This document shows, piece after piece, positions 7,711 to 16,445 of a stretch of 55,482 bases of DNA; the first letter of the stretch is position 1; every line of letters starts with the position of its first letter. Made by a program: the position numbers and the translations under genes. This DNA is from Desulfobacterales bacterium (GTDB lineage: Bacteria > Desulfobacterota > Desulfobacteria > Desulfobacterales > SpSt-501): contig JALOOU010000010.1 of assembly GCA_025454255.1 (NCBI GenBank), positions 1 to 55,482 of the forward strand, read 5' to 3'. Below the pieces are notes generated by a model. That model was not told where the DNA came from. It worked only from the letters and a program-made list of their open reading frames with translations, and searched no databases.

Positions 7711-9222
7711 TCAGGAATCGGCGCTTCCCAGCTGCTCGAGAAATCTCTTTCTTTTCCGGGAAAAAAAGACGGAGGAGCCGACAAAAAGCAGCGTCAACCC
7801 GATGAAGGTCGCCGGGAAGGGCCGCGTCAGAAAGATGCCCAGGTCCCCCTGAGACATCAGCAGCGACTGCCGGAAAGCCTCTTCCCAGATCGGTGAAAGA
7901 ATGTAGGCGAAGATCAGGGGTGCGCATTCAAAGCCGGTCTTGCGCGCGAGGTAGCCTATCACGCCGAAAAAAATCATCGACGTGACGTCCAGCAGACTGT
8001 TTTGATTCGAGTAGACGCCAATCACGCAGAAAACCAGAATCAACGGGAAAAGAATGCCGTAGGGGACTTTCAGCAGCCGCACCCAGATTCCGATCAGGGG
8101 CAGGTTCAGGACCAGGAGCATGATGTTGCCGATGTACATGCTCGCAATGACGCCCCAAAAAACGTCGGGGTGGTTTCGTATGAGCAGGGGGCCCGGGGTG
8201 ATTCCATGGATCAGGAGCGCCCCCAGGATGAGCGCCATGGTGGCGGTGGTGGGAATTCCGAACGTCAGAAGCGGCACGAACGTTCCTGAAGACGCCGAGT
8301 TGTTGGCGGCTTCCGGGCCCGCCACACCCTCGATCGCCCCCTTGCCGAAACGCTCCGGGTGCTTTGAAAACCGCTTTTCCATGATGTAGGAGACGAAGGT
8401 GCCGATCAGGGTTCCGGAAGCCGGGAGTATCCCTAAAAAAAAGCCCAGAAAGGTGCCGCGCAGGATCGGCTTGAAGGAGATTTTCCAGTCGTTCCAATCC
8501 GGGAGGAGCCCCTTGATCGAAACCTTGAAGACGTCGCGCTGGATGGTCGCCTCCAGGTTTATAAAAATTTCCCCCACACCGTAAATTCCCATGATGACCG
8601 GAAGAATGCCGACCCCTTCATAGAATTCGTTAACATTGAAGGTGAAACGCAACACTCCGGAAACCGTGTCGATGCCCTGAGTGCCGAGGATCATCCCTAA
8701 GGCCACCATGATGAAGGATTTGATCACGGGTCCGGACGACAAATAAGCGGACAGCGTCAGCCCGAAGAGAATGAGGGCGAACAACTCGGGGGGGCCGATC
8801 TGGACGGCGTAGCGCGCCACGACCGGCGCCACCAGCATCAGGAGGCACACGCTGACCGTGCCGGCGATGAAGGAGCCGATGGCCGAGATCCCCAGGGCCC
8901 TGCCCGCCCGGCCCTGTCGGGCCATTTGGTACCCATCGAGGCAGGTGACGACCGAAGAGGACTCCCCGGGAATATTCACCAAGATCGAGGTGGTGGACCC
9001 TCCATACATCGCACCGTACCAGATGCCCGCCAGCAGGATGATGGCCGTGGCCGGCGGGAGGCCGAAGGTAAACGGCAGAAGAACGGCGACGCTGCCGGCG
9101 GTTCCGATCCCCGGCAGGACCCCGACAAGGGTGCCGATCAGCACGCCGATGAAGCAATAAAAGAGGTTGGTCGGCGTGAAGGCGACGGCAAGACCGATCA
9201 TGAGGCTGTGAAGGGTATCCAT
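7711..9222 (-). CDS. tctA: TctA-family large membrane subunit of tripartite tricarboxylate transporter (set 2)
   Basis: Second TctA, 503 residues, with many membrane spans and both signature repeats: GVLPGIGTAGSVAVL and YGGSTTSILVNIPGE in the first half, GILPASGTLIGTF and FGIPTTATMALILGALLIHG in the second. It keeps Gly-Ile-Gly in the first motif but has Ala-Ser-Gly in place of Gly-Thr-Gly in the second, a difference from set 1 in the region thought to line the substrate path. It is preceded by the RraA-like aldolase gene with a 75-base gap. Confidence 0.92.
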   Translation of the reverse strand: MDTLHSLMIGLAVAFTPTNLFYCFIGVLIGTLVGVLPGIGTAGSVAVLLPFTFGLPPATAIILLAGIWYGAMYGGSTTSILVNIPGESSSVVTCLDGYQMARQGRAGRALGISAIGSFIAGTVSVCLLMLVAPVVARYAVQIGPPELFALILFGLTLSAYLSSGPVIKSFIMVALGMILGTQGIDTVSGVLRFTFNVNEFYEGVGILPVIMGIYGVGEIFINLEATIQRDVFKVSIKGLLPDWNDWKISFKPILRGTFLGFFLGILPASGTLIGTFVSYIMEKRFSKHPERFGKGAIEGVAGPEAANNSASSGTFVPLLTFGIPTTATMALILGALLIHGITPGPLLIRNHPDVFWGVIASMYIGNIMLLVLNLPLIGIWVRLLKVPYGILFPLILVFCVIGVYSNQNSLLDVTSMIFFGVIGYLARKTGFECAPLIFAYILSPIWEEAFRQSLLMSQGDLGIFLTRPFPATFIGLTLLFVGSSVFFSRKRKRFLEQLGSADS

Positions 9223-9297
9223 GGCTCAGGCCTGGCCAGCATCGGTTTATCTCAACCGGCGGCAACGTGGGTCTTTGCGGGATCGGGCGCGCACCTC

Positions 9298-10002
9298 CTA
9301 TTTGATCCCTTTCTGCGCGAGCATCTCGTCGATTCCCGGCCGGATGACCATGCCGGCGGCGATCTCCTGCAGCCGCTTGTCTTCGCGCTGAATGATCTTC
9401 TCGACATCCTCGATCACGCTCGGGGCCAATTCCTGCTTCAGGACCACGACGCCGTCATCGTCGGCGATGATGATGTCCCCCGGCCGGACGACTTGCCCGC
9501 CGCAGCAGATCGGGAAGTTGATTTCGCCGGGGCCCTCCTTGAAGGGTCCGTTGGGCGAAAGGCCGGCCGAAAACACGGGGAAGCCGGATTTGCGGATCTC
9601 TTGCGCATCGCGCACGCAGCCGTCGGCAACGATGCCGGCGACGCCGAGCTTTTGAGCCGTGCTCACCATCAGAAACCCCAACAGCGCCCACGAATGGTTG
9701 CCGCCGCCCTCGATCACCAGGACATCGCCCGGTTGGATCAAGGTCAATGCCTTGTGGATCATGAGATTGTCGGTCGGGGGCACCCGGACGGTGAGGGCCG
9801 GTCCGACGATCTTCATACCTTCCGCCAAATTCTTGATGCGGGCGTCCATGGCGGCCGCTCTGCCGATGCAATCGCCCACGTTGCCCGTGAGACACCCCGT
9901 TTTACGCATCAGGTCCCGATACGGATCCATCAGATGCGTTGCCGGCCGTTCGAAATCGACGCGATAGCGGAACCCCGGTTTTCCGATTTCCTGAGCGCTC
10001 AT
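9298..10002 (-). CDS. RraA/HMG-aldolase family protein (probable 4-hydroxy-2-oxoacid aldolase or oxaloacetate decarboxylase)
   Basis: 234 residues with the RraA fold. Proven class II members split 4-hydroxy-4-methyl-2-oxoglutarate or 4-carboxy-4-hydroxy-2-oxoadipate into pyruvate plus pyruvate or oxaloacetate using a divalent metal; many also decarboxylate oxaloacetate. The conserved core is seen: GDVLVIEGGG, then GIVADGCVRDAQEI with the Arg-Asp pair that binds substrate carboxylate and metal, and GDIIIADDDGVVVL. A 40-residue N-terminal extension relative to the RNase E inhibitor RraA and its place in a catabolic operon argue for an aldolase rather than an RNase regulator. Downstream of the GntR gene and upstream of tctA2. 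Confidence 0.8.
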   Translation of the reverse strand: MSAQEIGKPGFRYRVDFERPATHLMDPYRDLMRKTGCLTGNVGDCIGRAAAMDARIKNLAEGMKIVGPALTVRVPPTDNLMIHKALTLIQPGDVLVIEGGGNHSWALLGFLMVSTAQKLGVAGIVADGCVRDAQEIRKSGFPVFSAGLSPNGPFKEGPGEINFPICCGGQVVRPGDIIIADDDGVVVLKQELAPSVIEDVEKIIQREDKRLQEIAAGMVIRPGIDEMLAQKGIK

Positions 10003-10092
10003 GATTCAGGTCCTTTCTGGCGTTGACCAAATGGATGATAGCTGCGCCGTGGCGATCGTTCGCGGGCCGTGGCAAAAACCCTCCCGCCGTTT

Positions 10093-10863
10093 TCATTTGG
10101 TGATCTGGCAAATCCAGTCGAAGGATCGGCCGCGCTTGACCTTTTTCAAATGCAGGCAGCACTTGTAGAGGTTGGCATCATAGGTGGTGGTCACCAGCTC
10201 GACCGGCTTGCCCTTTTCGGCGTACATGATCCTCTCGGTCAACAGCGTGGGGGCTCCGGGAGCGACCTCCAAATGGGCCGCCGTCTCCTCGTCGGCGAAA
10301 GAGGCCTCTATGGTCTCGTAGGCTTCGATGAAATTGATTTTCAAGTCGTCTTCCATGATCTTCAGCAGCGGTCGCTTGAGAAGCTCCGCCTCAGGCAGCC
10401 GTCGGCCGATCTCGAGCGGAAGGAAATTGACGGTGTAGGCGCGAAACCCCTCCGGCACCAGGCGGTCTCTTCGGATCATCACCACGAGGCGCTCGTCGTC
10501 TTCCAACTCGAGCTTTTTCCGGATCAGGGGCGTCGGCTCCATTTCGGTTTTTTTTACGCTCAGCGTTTTGGATTTCATCAACGGCAAAAACAGCACATTG
10601 GTCATGTTGATGTGCTTGAGGCTCATCCCATGGATCAGTTCCTCGTTCGGGGTGACGAAGGTGCCCTTGCCCCGCTTGCGAATCAGCAACCCCTCGTCGA
10701 CCAGCGAAGACAAGGCCTGGCGTATGGTCATGCGGTTGACGTTGAACTGTTCGGCCAGATCATGCTCCGGGGGAATCTTGTCGTTCGCGCCGAAGCGTTG
10801 ATCGAGAATCCAATACTTGATGGTGCGGCGGATCTGATGGTAGACCGGGAGCACGGGTTCCAT
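10093..10863 (-). CDS. GntR-family transcriptional regulator, HutC subfamily (UTRA effector domain)
   Basis: 256-residue repressor-like protein. Residues about 5-75 are the GntR winged helix-turn-helix (IPPEHDLAEQFNVNRMTIRQALSSL, then the EGLLIRKRGKGTFV wing). Residues about 95-245 form a UTRA domain, which binds small carboxylates, sugars or histidine-pathway intermediates in the HutC group. It lies inside the cluster it probably controls, between aconitase and aldolase. A sequence matching the HutC-group operator consensus occurs at 17917-17928 in front of the first cluster gene, which supports local control. The inducer is unknown; a tricarboxylate taken up by the TTT systems is the simple guess. 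Confidence 0.9.
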   Translation of the reverse strand: MEPVLPVYHQIRRTIKYWILDQRFGANDKIPPEHDLAEQFNVNRMTIRQALSSLVDEGLLIRKRGKGTFVTPNEELIHGMSLKHINMTNVLFLPLMKSKTLSVKKTEMEPTPLIRKKLELEDDERLVVMIRRDRLVPEGFRAYTVNFLPLEIGRRLPEAELLKRPLLKIMEDDLKINFIEAYETIEASFADEETAAHLEVAPGAPTLLTERIMYAEKGKPVELVTTTYDANLYKCCLHLKKVKRGRSFDWICQITK

Positions 10864-10922
10864 TCCAACACCCTCATGGCGCAGGCAACGCGGGCGGATC
10901 CGTTGCCGGTCGGGTTCAGGCC

Positions 10923-12845
10923 TTACTTCCTGGCGGCATGATTCAGCAACCCGCCGCTCAGCACGATCTCGACCTGCCGCGGCGTCAGAGAATGGTACAC
11001 CCCGAAGGTCATTTGTTGGGTTCGGTTCGCCACGTGCAGCTTGGCTGCAGGCAGTTGATCGTGAACTGCGTCGATCTGAAGCTCATCCTCGGATCGAATG
11101 CGATCGTAATCCTCCGGATTTTCGAAGATCAGGGGCATGATTCCGAAATTGATCAGGTTGGCCATGTGGATGCGTTCGATGCTCTTGGCGATCACCGCGC
11201 GGACGCCAAGGAACATGGGGCAAATGGCCGCATGCTCCCGCGATGAGCCTTGCCCGTAGCTCACCCCCGCCACAATCACCGACGACCGCCCGCTCGCCTT
11301 CACCGCTTCGCAGGATTGGGCAAAACCCGGCGCGACGTCCTTGAAGACGAACGCGCTGGATTTCTCGATGTTGGATCGGTAGCGGCCCACCGAGCCGGCG
11401 GGAATGATGTGGTCGGTGGTGACCTGATCGCCCAATTTGACGGTCACCACGGCGCGCAACTGCTGCGGCATGGCGGTGTTGCAGGGAGGCTTTCCCATGT
11501 TCGGGCCGCGGAAGACCTCGCCGGAAAAGGTCGGGGGAATGAACAGGCTGCTGTCGGCAAAAAACTGCTTGGGCGGCTGAACGACCGGAACCTCCACTGC
11601 GAGGTCACGGGGGTCGGTGATTTTCCCGGTGAGTGCCGCCGCGACCGCGCTTTCGGGGCTGACCAGGTAGACCTTGGCGTCCCGGGTCCCGGACCTCCCC
11701 TCGAAATTCCGGTTGTTGGTGCGCACCGACACCGCACCGCTGTGCGGCGACTGCCCGTTGCCGACGCAAAAACCGCAGCCCGGCTCCAGGATGCGGGCGC
11801 CGGCATCCACGAAGTCGGTCAGCGCGCCGTTGGCGCTGATCATCCGCAGCACCTGACGGGTCCCGGGGGCGACGCCGAAACTGACGGCGGGATGGGCTTT
11901 TTTGCCTTTGAGCATGGCGGCCGCCGTCATCAGGTCCCTGTAGGAGGAGTTGGTGCAGCTGCCGATCAGCACCTGGTCGACCGGAATCCCTGCAACGTCT
12001 TTTATTCTTTTGACCTTGTCCGGGGAGTGCGGCAGCGCGATGTTGGGCTCGATCCGGCCCAGGTCCAGGTCCAGCTCGTGGTCGTAGCGGGCCTCGGGGT
12101 CGGGCAGGCATTCCACCCAATCCGCCTCCCGCCCCTGGGCGCGGAAGAAGGCCCGCGTGACCTGATCGCTCGGGAAAACCGAGGTCGTAACCCCCGCCTC
12201 GGCGCCCATGTTCGTCAAGGTGGCCCTTTCCGGGACCGAGAGGGTCCGGATCCCTTCGCCGCCGTATTCGAGCACCGTCCCGACGTTGCCCTTGGTGGTC
12301 ATTATTTTCAACAGCTCAAGGATGACATCCTTGGCCGTCGCCCAGGGGTTCAGCTTGCCGTGCAGATTCACCCGGACGATTTTGGGGTACGCCAGGTAGA
12401 AGGGCCCGCCGGCCATGGCCACGGCGACATCCAAGCCCCCGGCGCCGATGGCCAGCATCCCGACGGCCCCGGCCGTCGGGGTGTGGCTGTCGGTGCCGAG
12501 CAGCGTCCAGCCCGGGCGGGTCAAGCGCTCCAGATGCACCTGGTGGCAGATGCCGTTTCCCGGTCTCGAATAGAGGACCCCGTATTTGGCCGCAACCGTG
12601 CTCAGGTATTTGTGGTCGTCGGAGTTCTCGAAGCCTTCCTGAAGCATGAGGTGGTCGACGTACGAGACCGAGAGCTTCGTTTTCACCCTTTCGACGCCCA
12701 TGGCCTCAAACTCGAGATAGGTCATGGTCCCGAGCGCATCCTGGGTCAGGGTCTGGTCGATGCGGATGCTGATTTCACTGCCCGGGATCATCTCACCGGA
12801 GACCAGATGAGCGGCGATCAGTTTTTCAGTCAAATTGCGGCTCAT
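10923..12845 (-). CDS. Aconitase-family hydratase, single-chain 640-residue form
   Basis: 4Fe-4S hydro-lyase of the aconitase superfamily, with the LeuC-like catalytic part (about residues 1-410) joined to the LeuD-like swivel domain (about 450-620) in the order of AcnA, but much shorter than the 890-residue enzyme. The cluster ligands are present: Cys297 in GSCTNSS, and Cys357 and Cys360 in GCGFCVGNGQSP. Substrate-site motifs GTDSHTPTAG (117-126) and GSSREHAA in the swivel domain are intact. Compact aconitases of this type serve as the citrate/isocitrate enzyme in several anaerobes. Here the gene is next to tcuAB, so it could turn cis-aconitate from tricarballylate into citrate or isocitrate, or act on a related alkene tricarboxylate. 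Confidence 0.9.
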   Translation of the reverse strand: MSRNLTEKLIAAHLVSGEMIPGSEISIRIDQTLTQDALGTMTYLEFEAMGVERVKTKLSVSYVDHLMLQEGFENSDDHKYLSTVAAKYGVLYSRPGNGICHQVHLERLTRPGWTLLGTDSHTPTAGAVGMLAIGAGGLDVAVAMAGGPFYLAYPKIVRVNLHGKLNPWATAKDVILELLKIMTTKGNVGTVLEYGGEGIRTLSVPERATLTNMGAEAGVTTSVFPSDQVTRAFFRAQGREADWVECLPDPEARYDHELDLDLGRIEPNIALPHSPDKVKRIKDVAGIPVDQVLIGSCTNSSYRDLMTAAAMLKGKKAHPAVSFGVAPGTRQVLRMISANGALTDFVDAGARILEPGCGFCVGNGQSPHSGAVSVRTNNRNFEGRSGTRDAKVYLVSPESAVAAALTGKITDPRDLAVEVPVVQPPKQFFADSSLFIPPTFSGEVFRGPNMGKPPCNTAMPQQLRAVVTVKLGDQVTTDHIIPAGSVGRYRSNIEKSSAFVFKDVAPGFAQSCEAVKASGRSSVIVAGVSYGQGSSREHAAICPMFLGVRAVIAKSIERIHMANLINFGIMPLIFENPEDYDRIRSEDELQIDAVHDQLPAAKLHVANRTQQMTFGVYHSLTPRQVEIVLSGGLLNHAARK

Positions 12846-12866
12846 GGCAGGCGGCCTCGATAGCGT

Positions 12867-13745
12867 CTAGCGCTTTTCGTCGATGGCTTTGAAAATCTCG
12901 TGATAATCCTTCGGGGGCACCCCTTTGAAATGCGCTTTGAGCCCCAGTTGCGTGCACCATCTGAGCTTGGCCTGGGTGGCCTTGGACATGGTGCCGTCCA
13001 CGTCGAGCGCGGCGAGGGTTGCGATCACCTCCTCCATTTCGTGCTCACGCCGCTCGGAATGGATGACGCCGCGGCCGAGCAGGCCATTGACCACCTCGAG
13101 CAGCGGGCCGGCGGTCAGGGTTTCTTTCACGGACATAAGAACATCGTCCTCCACATGGTATTTGTGCGCGGCCGTGAGCATCTCCAGGAGCAGGACGACG
13201 AAGCCCTTCATGAAGATGCTGCGGAACATTTTGGAGGCCGAGGCGCTGCCCGCGGGGGCGTCCATATAGGTGATGTCCATTCCGTATGCCGACATGATCT
13301 CGGTGAAGGCCTTGGCGCCGCTGCCTGAGACCGAGACGGGGACTTTGTGCTTATAGGTGGGGACGGGCCCCATGACGGCACAATCCACGAACGAGGCCTG
13401 CGGGCGGATGATGGCGTCGATTTTTTCCTTCGTCATGGGAGAGGTGGCGTTGATGTCGACATAGATGTGGTTTTTTCGCAGAAACGGCCGGGAGTCCTCC
13501 GCCAGCGAAACCGCCATGTCGGCGCTCACGGCGGAGATCACCATTTCGCTTTCATCGAACAGCGCCGGATGGGCCGGTACCAGCCGGACATGGGCCTCTG
13601 AAGCGCGCGTCTTGATCAACTCGGAGCCGGGCGCGTCCTGCCAGAATTTGTCGTAGGCGATGATTCCGTCCAGGCCTTCGCTTTTGAGGCCCTTGGCGAT
13701 GTTGAAGGCCGCCTCGCCGAAACCGATAAACCCAAGCCGAATCAT
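12867..13745 (-). CDS. NAD(P)-dependent beta-hydroxyacid dehydrogenase-like protein with DUF1932-type C-terminal domain
   Basis: 292 residues. The Rossmann domain opens with IRLGFIGFGEAAFNIAKGL (Gly-x-Gly-x-x-Ala) and continues with ADMAVSLAEDSRPFL, YVDINATSP and VDCAVMGPVP, as in the 6-phosphogluconate/3-hydroxyisobutyrate dehydrogenase superfamily. The later part, ASKMFRSIFMKGFVVLLLEML, supplies the helical domain and the lysine expected for catalysis; it resembles DUF1932. Start: ATG 13745 follows GGGAGGA at good distance; an upstream start at 13778 adds 11 residues before the Rossmann strand and is unlikely. The likely job is reversible oxidation of a hydroxyacid made in the pathway. The family assignment is firm, the substrate open. 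Confidence 0.82.
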   Translation of the reverse strand: MIRLGFIGFGEAAFNIAKGLKSEGLDGIIAYDKFWQDAPGSELIKTRASEAHVRLVPAHPALFDESEMVISAVSADMAVSLAEDSRPFLRKNHIYVDINATSPMTKEKIDAIIRPQASFVDCAVMGPVPTYKHKVPVSVSGSGAKAFTEIMSAYGMDITYMDAPAGSASASKMFRSIFMKGFVVLLLEMLTAAHKYHVEDDVLMSVKETLTAGPLLEVVNGLLGRGVIHSERREHEMEEVIATLAALDVDGTMSKATQAKLRWCTQLGLKAHFKGVPPKDYHEIFKAIDEKR

Positions 13746-13849
13746 ACGTATCCTCCCTTTTCGGTCGCCCCATGACACGAACCCCTGTCAGTATCGCTTC
13801 TGCTGGCACGGGCACGGGATCTTTTTCTTCTGTTTTCAACCGGCGCCGG

Positions 13850-14956
13850 TTAGGCCCCCAGCACCTGCTTGCGTTTGCGCTCGAGCGCGAACTTCGCGAT
13901 CGCGGCGAAGCGGTAGATGCCGTGAACGAACTTTCCGTACGGAAAGGTGAGAAAAAGTCCCATAACGACCCCGAGGTGCACGACCAGAAGCGTCCCCATC
14001 GCATAGGTCTCCCGTGCGACCAGCAGGAGCAGTCCGGTCGCGCTGGCAAGCAGCAGGAGCGCCAGGAAGGCCGTGTCCATCCCGATCTGGCCCGCGTCGG
14101 TGATCTCCCGGTTGCGGCGCCGTTTGAGGATCAGCAGTCCGGCCGGACCCACCAGCAGGCCGATGCCCCCGAGGGTGCCGAGTACCACCGGCAGGCTCAG
14201 GTAGTCGTAGGGTGCCGGCCAGCCGAACACGTAGGCGTAGACCGCGGCGACGGAGGTGGCGGCGAAACAGAGCAGGAACCCGTAGAAGGTCAGGTGGTGC
14301 AGCCAGCGCCGCAGGGAAGAGCTCTCCTCGCCCGGATAGGAGCAGCCCCACCCGGCATTGTCCAGATAGTCGAGCCGCAGGGTCTCCGCGAGGGTCACTT
14401 TCAGGTTGGAGGGGCTGAAGAGGTCGAACGGCGTCTCGCCGATATCGCGGCAGAAGCGCACGAATCCGACCGCCAGCGCCGCAAGGCTGAAGAGCGCGGC
14501 CAGGCCGAAGACCGTCACGAGCGCGCCATGCGAGGCGACCTGATAGAAGTCGCCCCCCGGCACGGGGGTCGACAGCGCAGAGATCCCCTGAAAAATCACG
14601 ACCCCGAACTGGAACAGCACACAGGCCAGCGCCGTCACCAGCGCAGCCACCGCCCCGTTGGACCGGAAGGCGGCCGCCAGCGGAGCCGGCCACGCATACT
14701 GTTCGTAGGAGCGGGTCCGCATCCGCGCGAAGGTCAGCGGCGGGTTGATGTCCCACTCGTGCGGGGGGGCGTACTGGCAGGCGTAGTAGCACTCCTGGCA
14801 GTCATGGCAGAGGTTGGCGAGGTAATTCAGGTCGCCGGCGGGGAACTCCCGACGATATTCCATGGCACGCCACACGGCGCAGAACCCCTCGCAGTAGCGG
14901 CATGAATTGCAGATTCGCATCAGGTTTTCACCCTGGGCCAACAGTTCTTTATCCAT
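13850..14956 (-). CDS. tcuB: TcuB/CitB-type membrane Fe-S and cytochrome-like electron-transfer protein
   Basis: 368 residues. The N-terminal 70 residues hold two 4Fe-4S motifs: Cys16, Cys19, Cys22, Cys26 and Cys50, Cys53, Cys56, Cys60. Five or six membrane helices follow, with several histidines (for example HHLTFYGFLLCFAA and VVHLGVVMGLFLTFPYGKFVHGIYR) suited to haem b. This is the layout of TcuB (old name CitB), which in Salmonella reoxidises the FADH2 of TcuA and passes electrons to the quinone pool. It is 13 bases downstream of tcuA. In an anaerobe the electrons would go to menaquinone. Confidence 0.9.
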   Translation of the reverse strand: MDKELLAQGENLMRICNSCRYCEGFCAVWRAMEYRREFPAGDLNYLANLCHDCQECYYACQYAPPHEWDINPPLTFARMRTRSYEQYAWPAPLAAAFRSNGAVAALVTALACVLFQFGVVIFQGISALSTPVPGGDFYQVASHGALVTVFGLAALFSLAALAVGFVRFCRDIGETPFDLFSPSNLKVTLAETLRLDYLDNAGWGCSYPGEESSSLRRWLHHLTFYGFLLCFAATSVAAVYAYVFGWPAPYDYLSLPVVLGTLGGIGLLVGPAGLLILKRRRNREITDAGQIGMDTAFLALLLLASATGLLLLVARETYAMGTLLVVHLGVVMGLFLTFPYGKFVHGIYRFAAIAKFALERKRKQVLGA

Positions 14957-14969
14957 ACGTTCGTCTCTC

Positions 14970-16391
14970 CTAAACAGCGGCTTTGCGTTCGGCGCCGCGG
15001 GATAGCACCGCCGCCTGCTCGCCGGCGATCCGGCCGAAGACGTTGCCGATGACGAGCCCGATGCCGCCGATGTAGCCCTTGGGCAGGATGTTTCCGGCCA
15101 TGATCTCGCCGGCGGCGAAGATGTTGGCGGCCGGCCGGCCGTCCTTGAAGATCACCGCTGCGTTCCGATCGATCTTGACGCCGTAGTAGGTGAAGGTCAG
15201 TCCGGGCCGCAGGGGATAGCCGTAGAACGGCGGCTCATCGATGCGCAGCGCCCAGTGGCTCTTGGAGGGCGTCAGCCCTTCGGTCCGGCAGTCGTCCTGG
15301 ATCGTGTGGTCGAAGGTGCCGGGCCGGACCGCCCGGTTGAACTCCTCCACCGTGGCGACCACCTTGTCGACCGGCAGATTGAACTTCTCGGCCACCTCGG
15401 CGATCGTCCGCCCTTCGACCGGCGGGAAGACCGAGGGCATGAAGCGGTCGAGCGTCTTGGAGTCGATGAACACATAGGAGATCTGGTCCGGCTGCTGAGC
15501 CACCAGACGCCCCCAGATGGCGTAGCGCATCGGCCAGAAGTCCTCGCCCTCATCGTAGTAGCGCTCTCCGTTTTTGTTCACCACGATGCCGAGGGTGACG
15601 CAGTCGAGGCGGGTGACGATGCCGCCGTCGAACTTCGGCGAGCGCGCGTCGATCGGGACCATGTGCGCCTGGGTGGGATCGCCGACCGACTCCGCCCCGT
15701 GATCCAGCAGGAGTTTCAGCAGCGTGCCGGTGTCGAACGGGGCGCCGCGGATCAGGAAATTGTCCGCGGCCGGACCCCATGCCTGTCGCAGCCAGGCCAG
15801 ATTGGACTGGAACCCACCGGCCGCCACCACGACCGCCTGGGCGGGGACGCAGACCGTTTTCCCTTCGATCCGTACGGCGGCGCTGCGAAAACGCCCCGCG
15901 CGCACATCCAGACCGACCACTTCGGCATCATAGCGAACCTGCACGCCCAACCGTTCGGCGCTTCGGAAAAGCGCGTTGACCATCGCCTTGCCGCCGCCTA
16001 AAAACCAGGCGTTGGTGCGGCCCAAGTGCAGCGTTCCCGCCAAGGCCGGCTGGAACCGGACGCCGTGGGTCTGCATCCATGCGAGGATGGAGCTCGAGCC
16101 GCCGACGACCATTTTGGCCAATTCCAGGTCGCCCTCGCCGCCGGTCGCCTTCAGGTAGTTCTCCCACATTTCCGCTTCGGGGTAAGCGCCGGTGTAGGGT
16201 GCGAACTGCGTCTCGTGCGCCAGGCGCATGTTGCGCGTGTGCCGGCTGTTCCCGCCCCGGAAGTGTTTCGGGGAGCACTCGAGCAAAATCACGCGCGCAC
16301 CCTTTTCGCGCGCGGCGATCGCCGCGCTCAAGGCCGCCGCGCCGCCGCCGATCACCAACACATCCGTTCCTGCTGAAAGTTCCTGATCCAT
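14970..16391 (-). CDS. tcuA: TcuA-type FAD-dependent tricarballylate dehydrogenase
   Basis: 473-residue flavoprotein of the fumarate reductase/succinate dehydrogenase flavoprotein family. The FAD site is DVLVIGGGAAALSAAIAA followed by an acidic end of strand two (VILLE). HFRGGNSRHTRNMRLAH is the characteristic TcuA stretch, and the C-terminal part (AAGEIMAGNILPKGYIGG) closes the FAD site. TcuA oxidises tricarballylate to cis-aconitate and works only with TcuB, whose gene follows. The third Salmonella partner, the MFS transporter TcuC, is missing; the two TTT systems probably replace it. The substrate could also be another saturated tricarboxylate, so the name rests on family and on the tcuAB pairing. 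Confidence 0.9.
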   Translation of the reverse strand: MDQELSAGTDVLVIGGGAAALSAAIAAREKGARVILLECSPKHFRGGNSRHTRNMRLAHETQFAPYTGAYPEAEMWENYLKATGGEGDLELAKMVVGGSSSILAWMQTHGVRFQPALAGTLHLGRTNAWFLGGGKAMVNALFRSAERLGVQVRYDAEVVGLDVRAGRFRSAAVRIEGKTVCVPAQAVVVAAGGFQSNLAWLRQAWGPAADNFLIRGAPFDTGTLLKLLLDHGAESVGDPTQAHMVPIDARSPKFDGGIVTRLDCVTLGIVVNKNGERYYDEGEDFWPMRYAIWGRLVAQQPDQISYVFIDSKTLDRFMPSVFPPVEGRTIAEVAEKFNLPVDKVVATVEEFNRAVRPGTFDHTIQDDCRTEGLTPSKSHWALRIDEPPFYGYPLRPGLTFTYYGVKIDRNAAVIFKDGRPAANIFAAGEIMAGNILPKGYIGGIGLVIGNVFGRIAGEQAAVLSRGAERKAAV

Positions 16392-16445
16392 GACCCTCTC
16401 CCCACGCCGCTTTTATATCCCTGGTGTGTGCCGTCCCTTCTTGAC

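Noticed and set aside
11250-12863. Long plus-strand open frame (537 codons) opposite the aconitase gene
   Set aside because: It is the mirror of a GC-rich gene; it has no family motifs and the minus-strand frame carries all aconitase residues.
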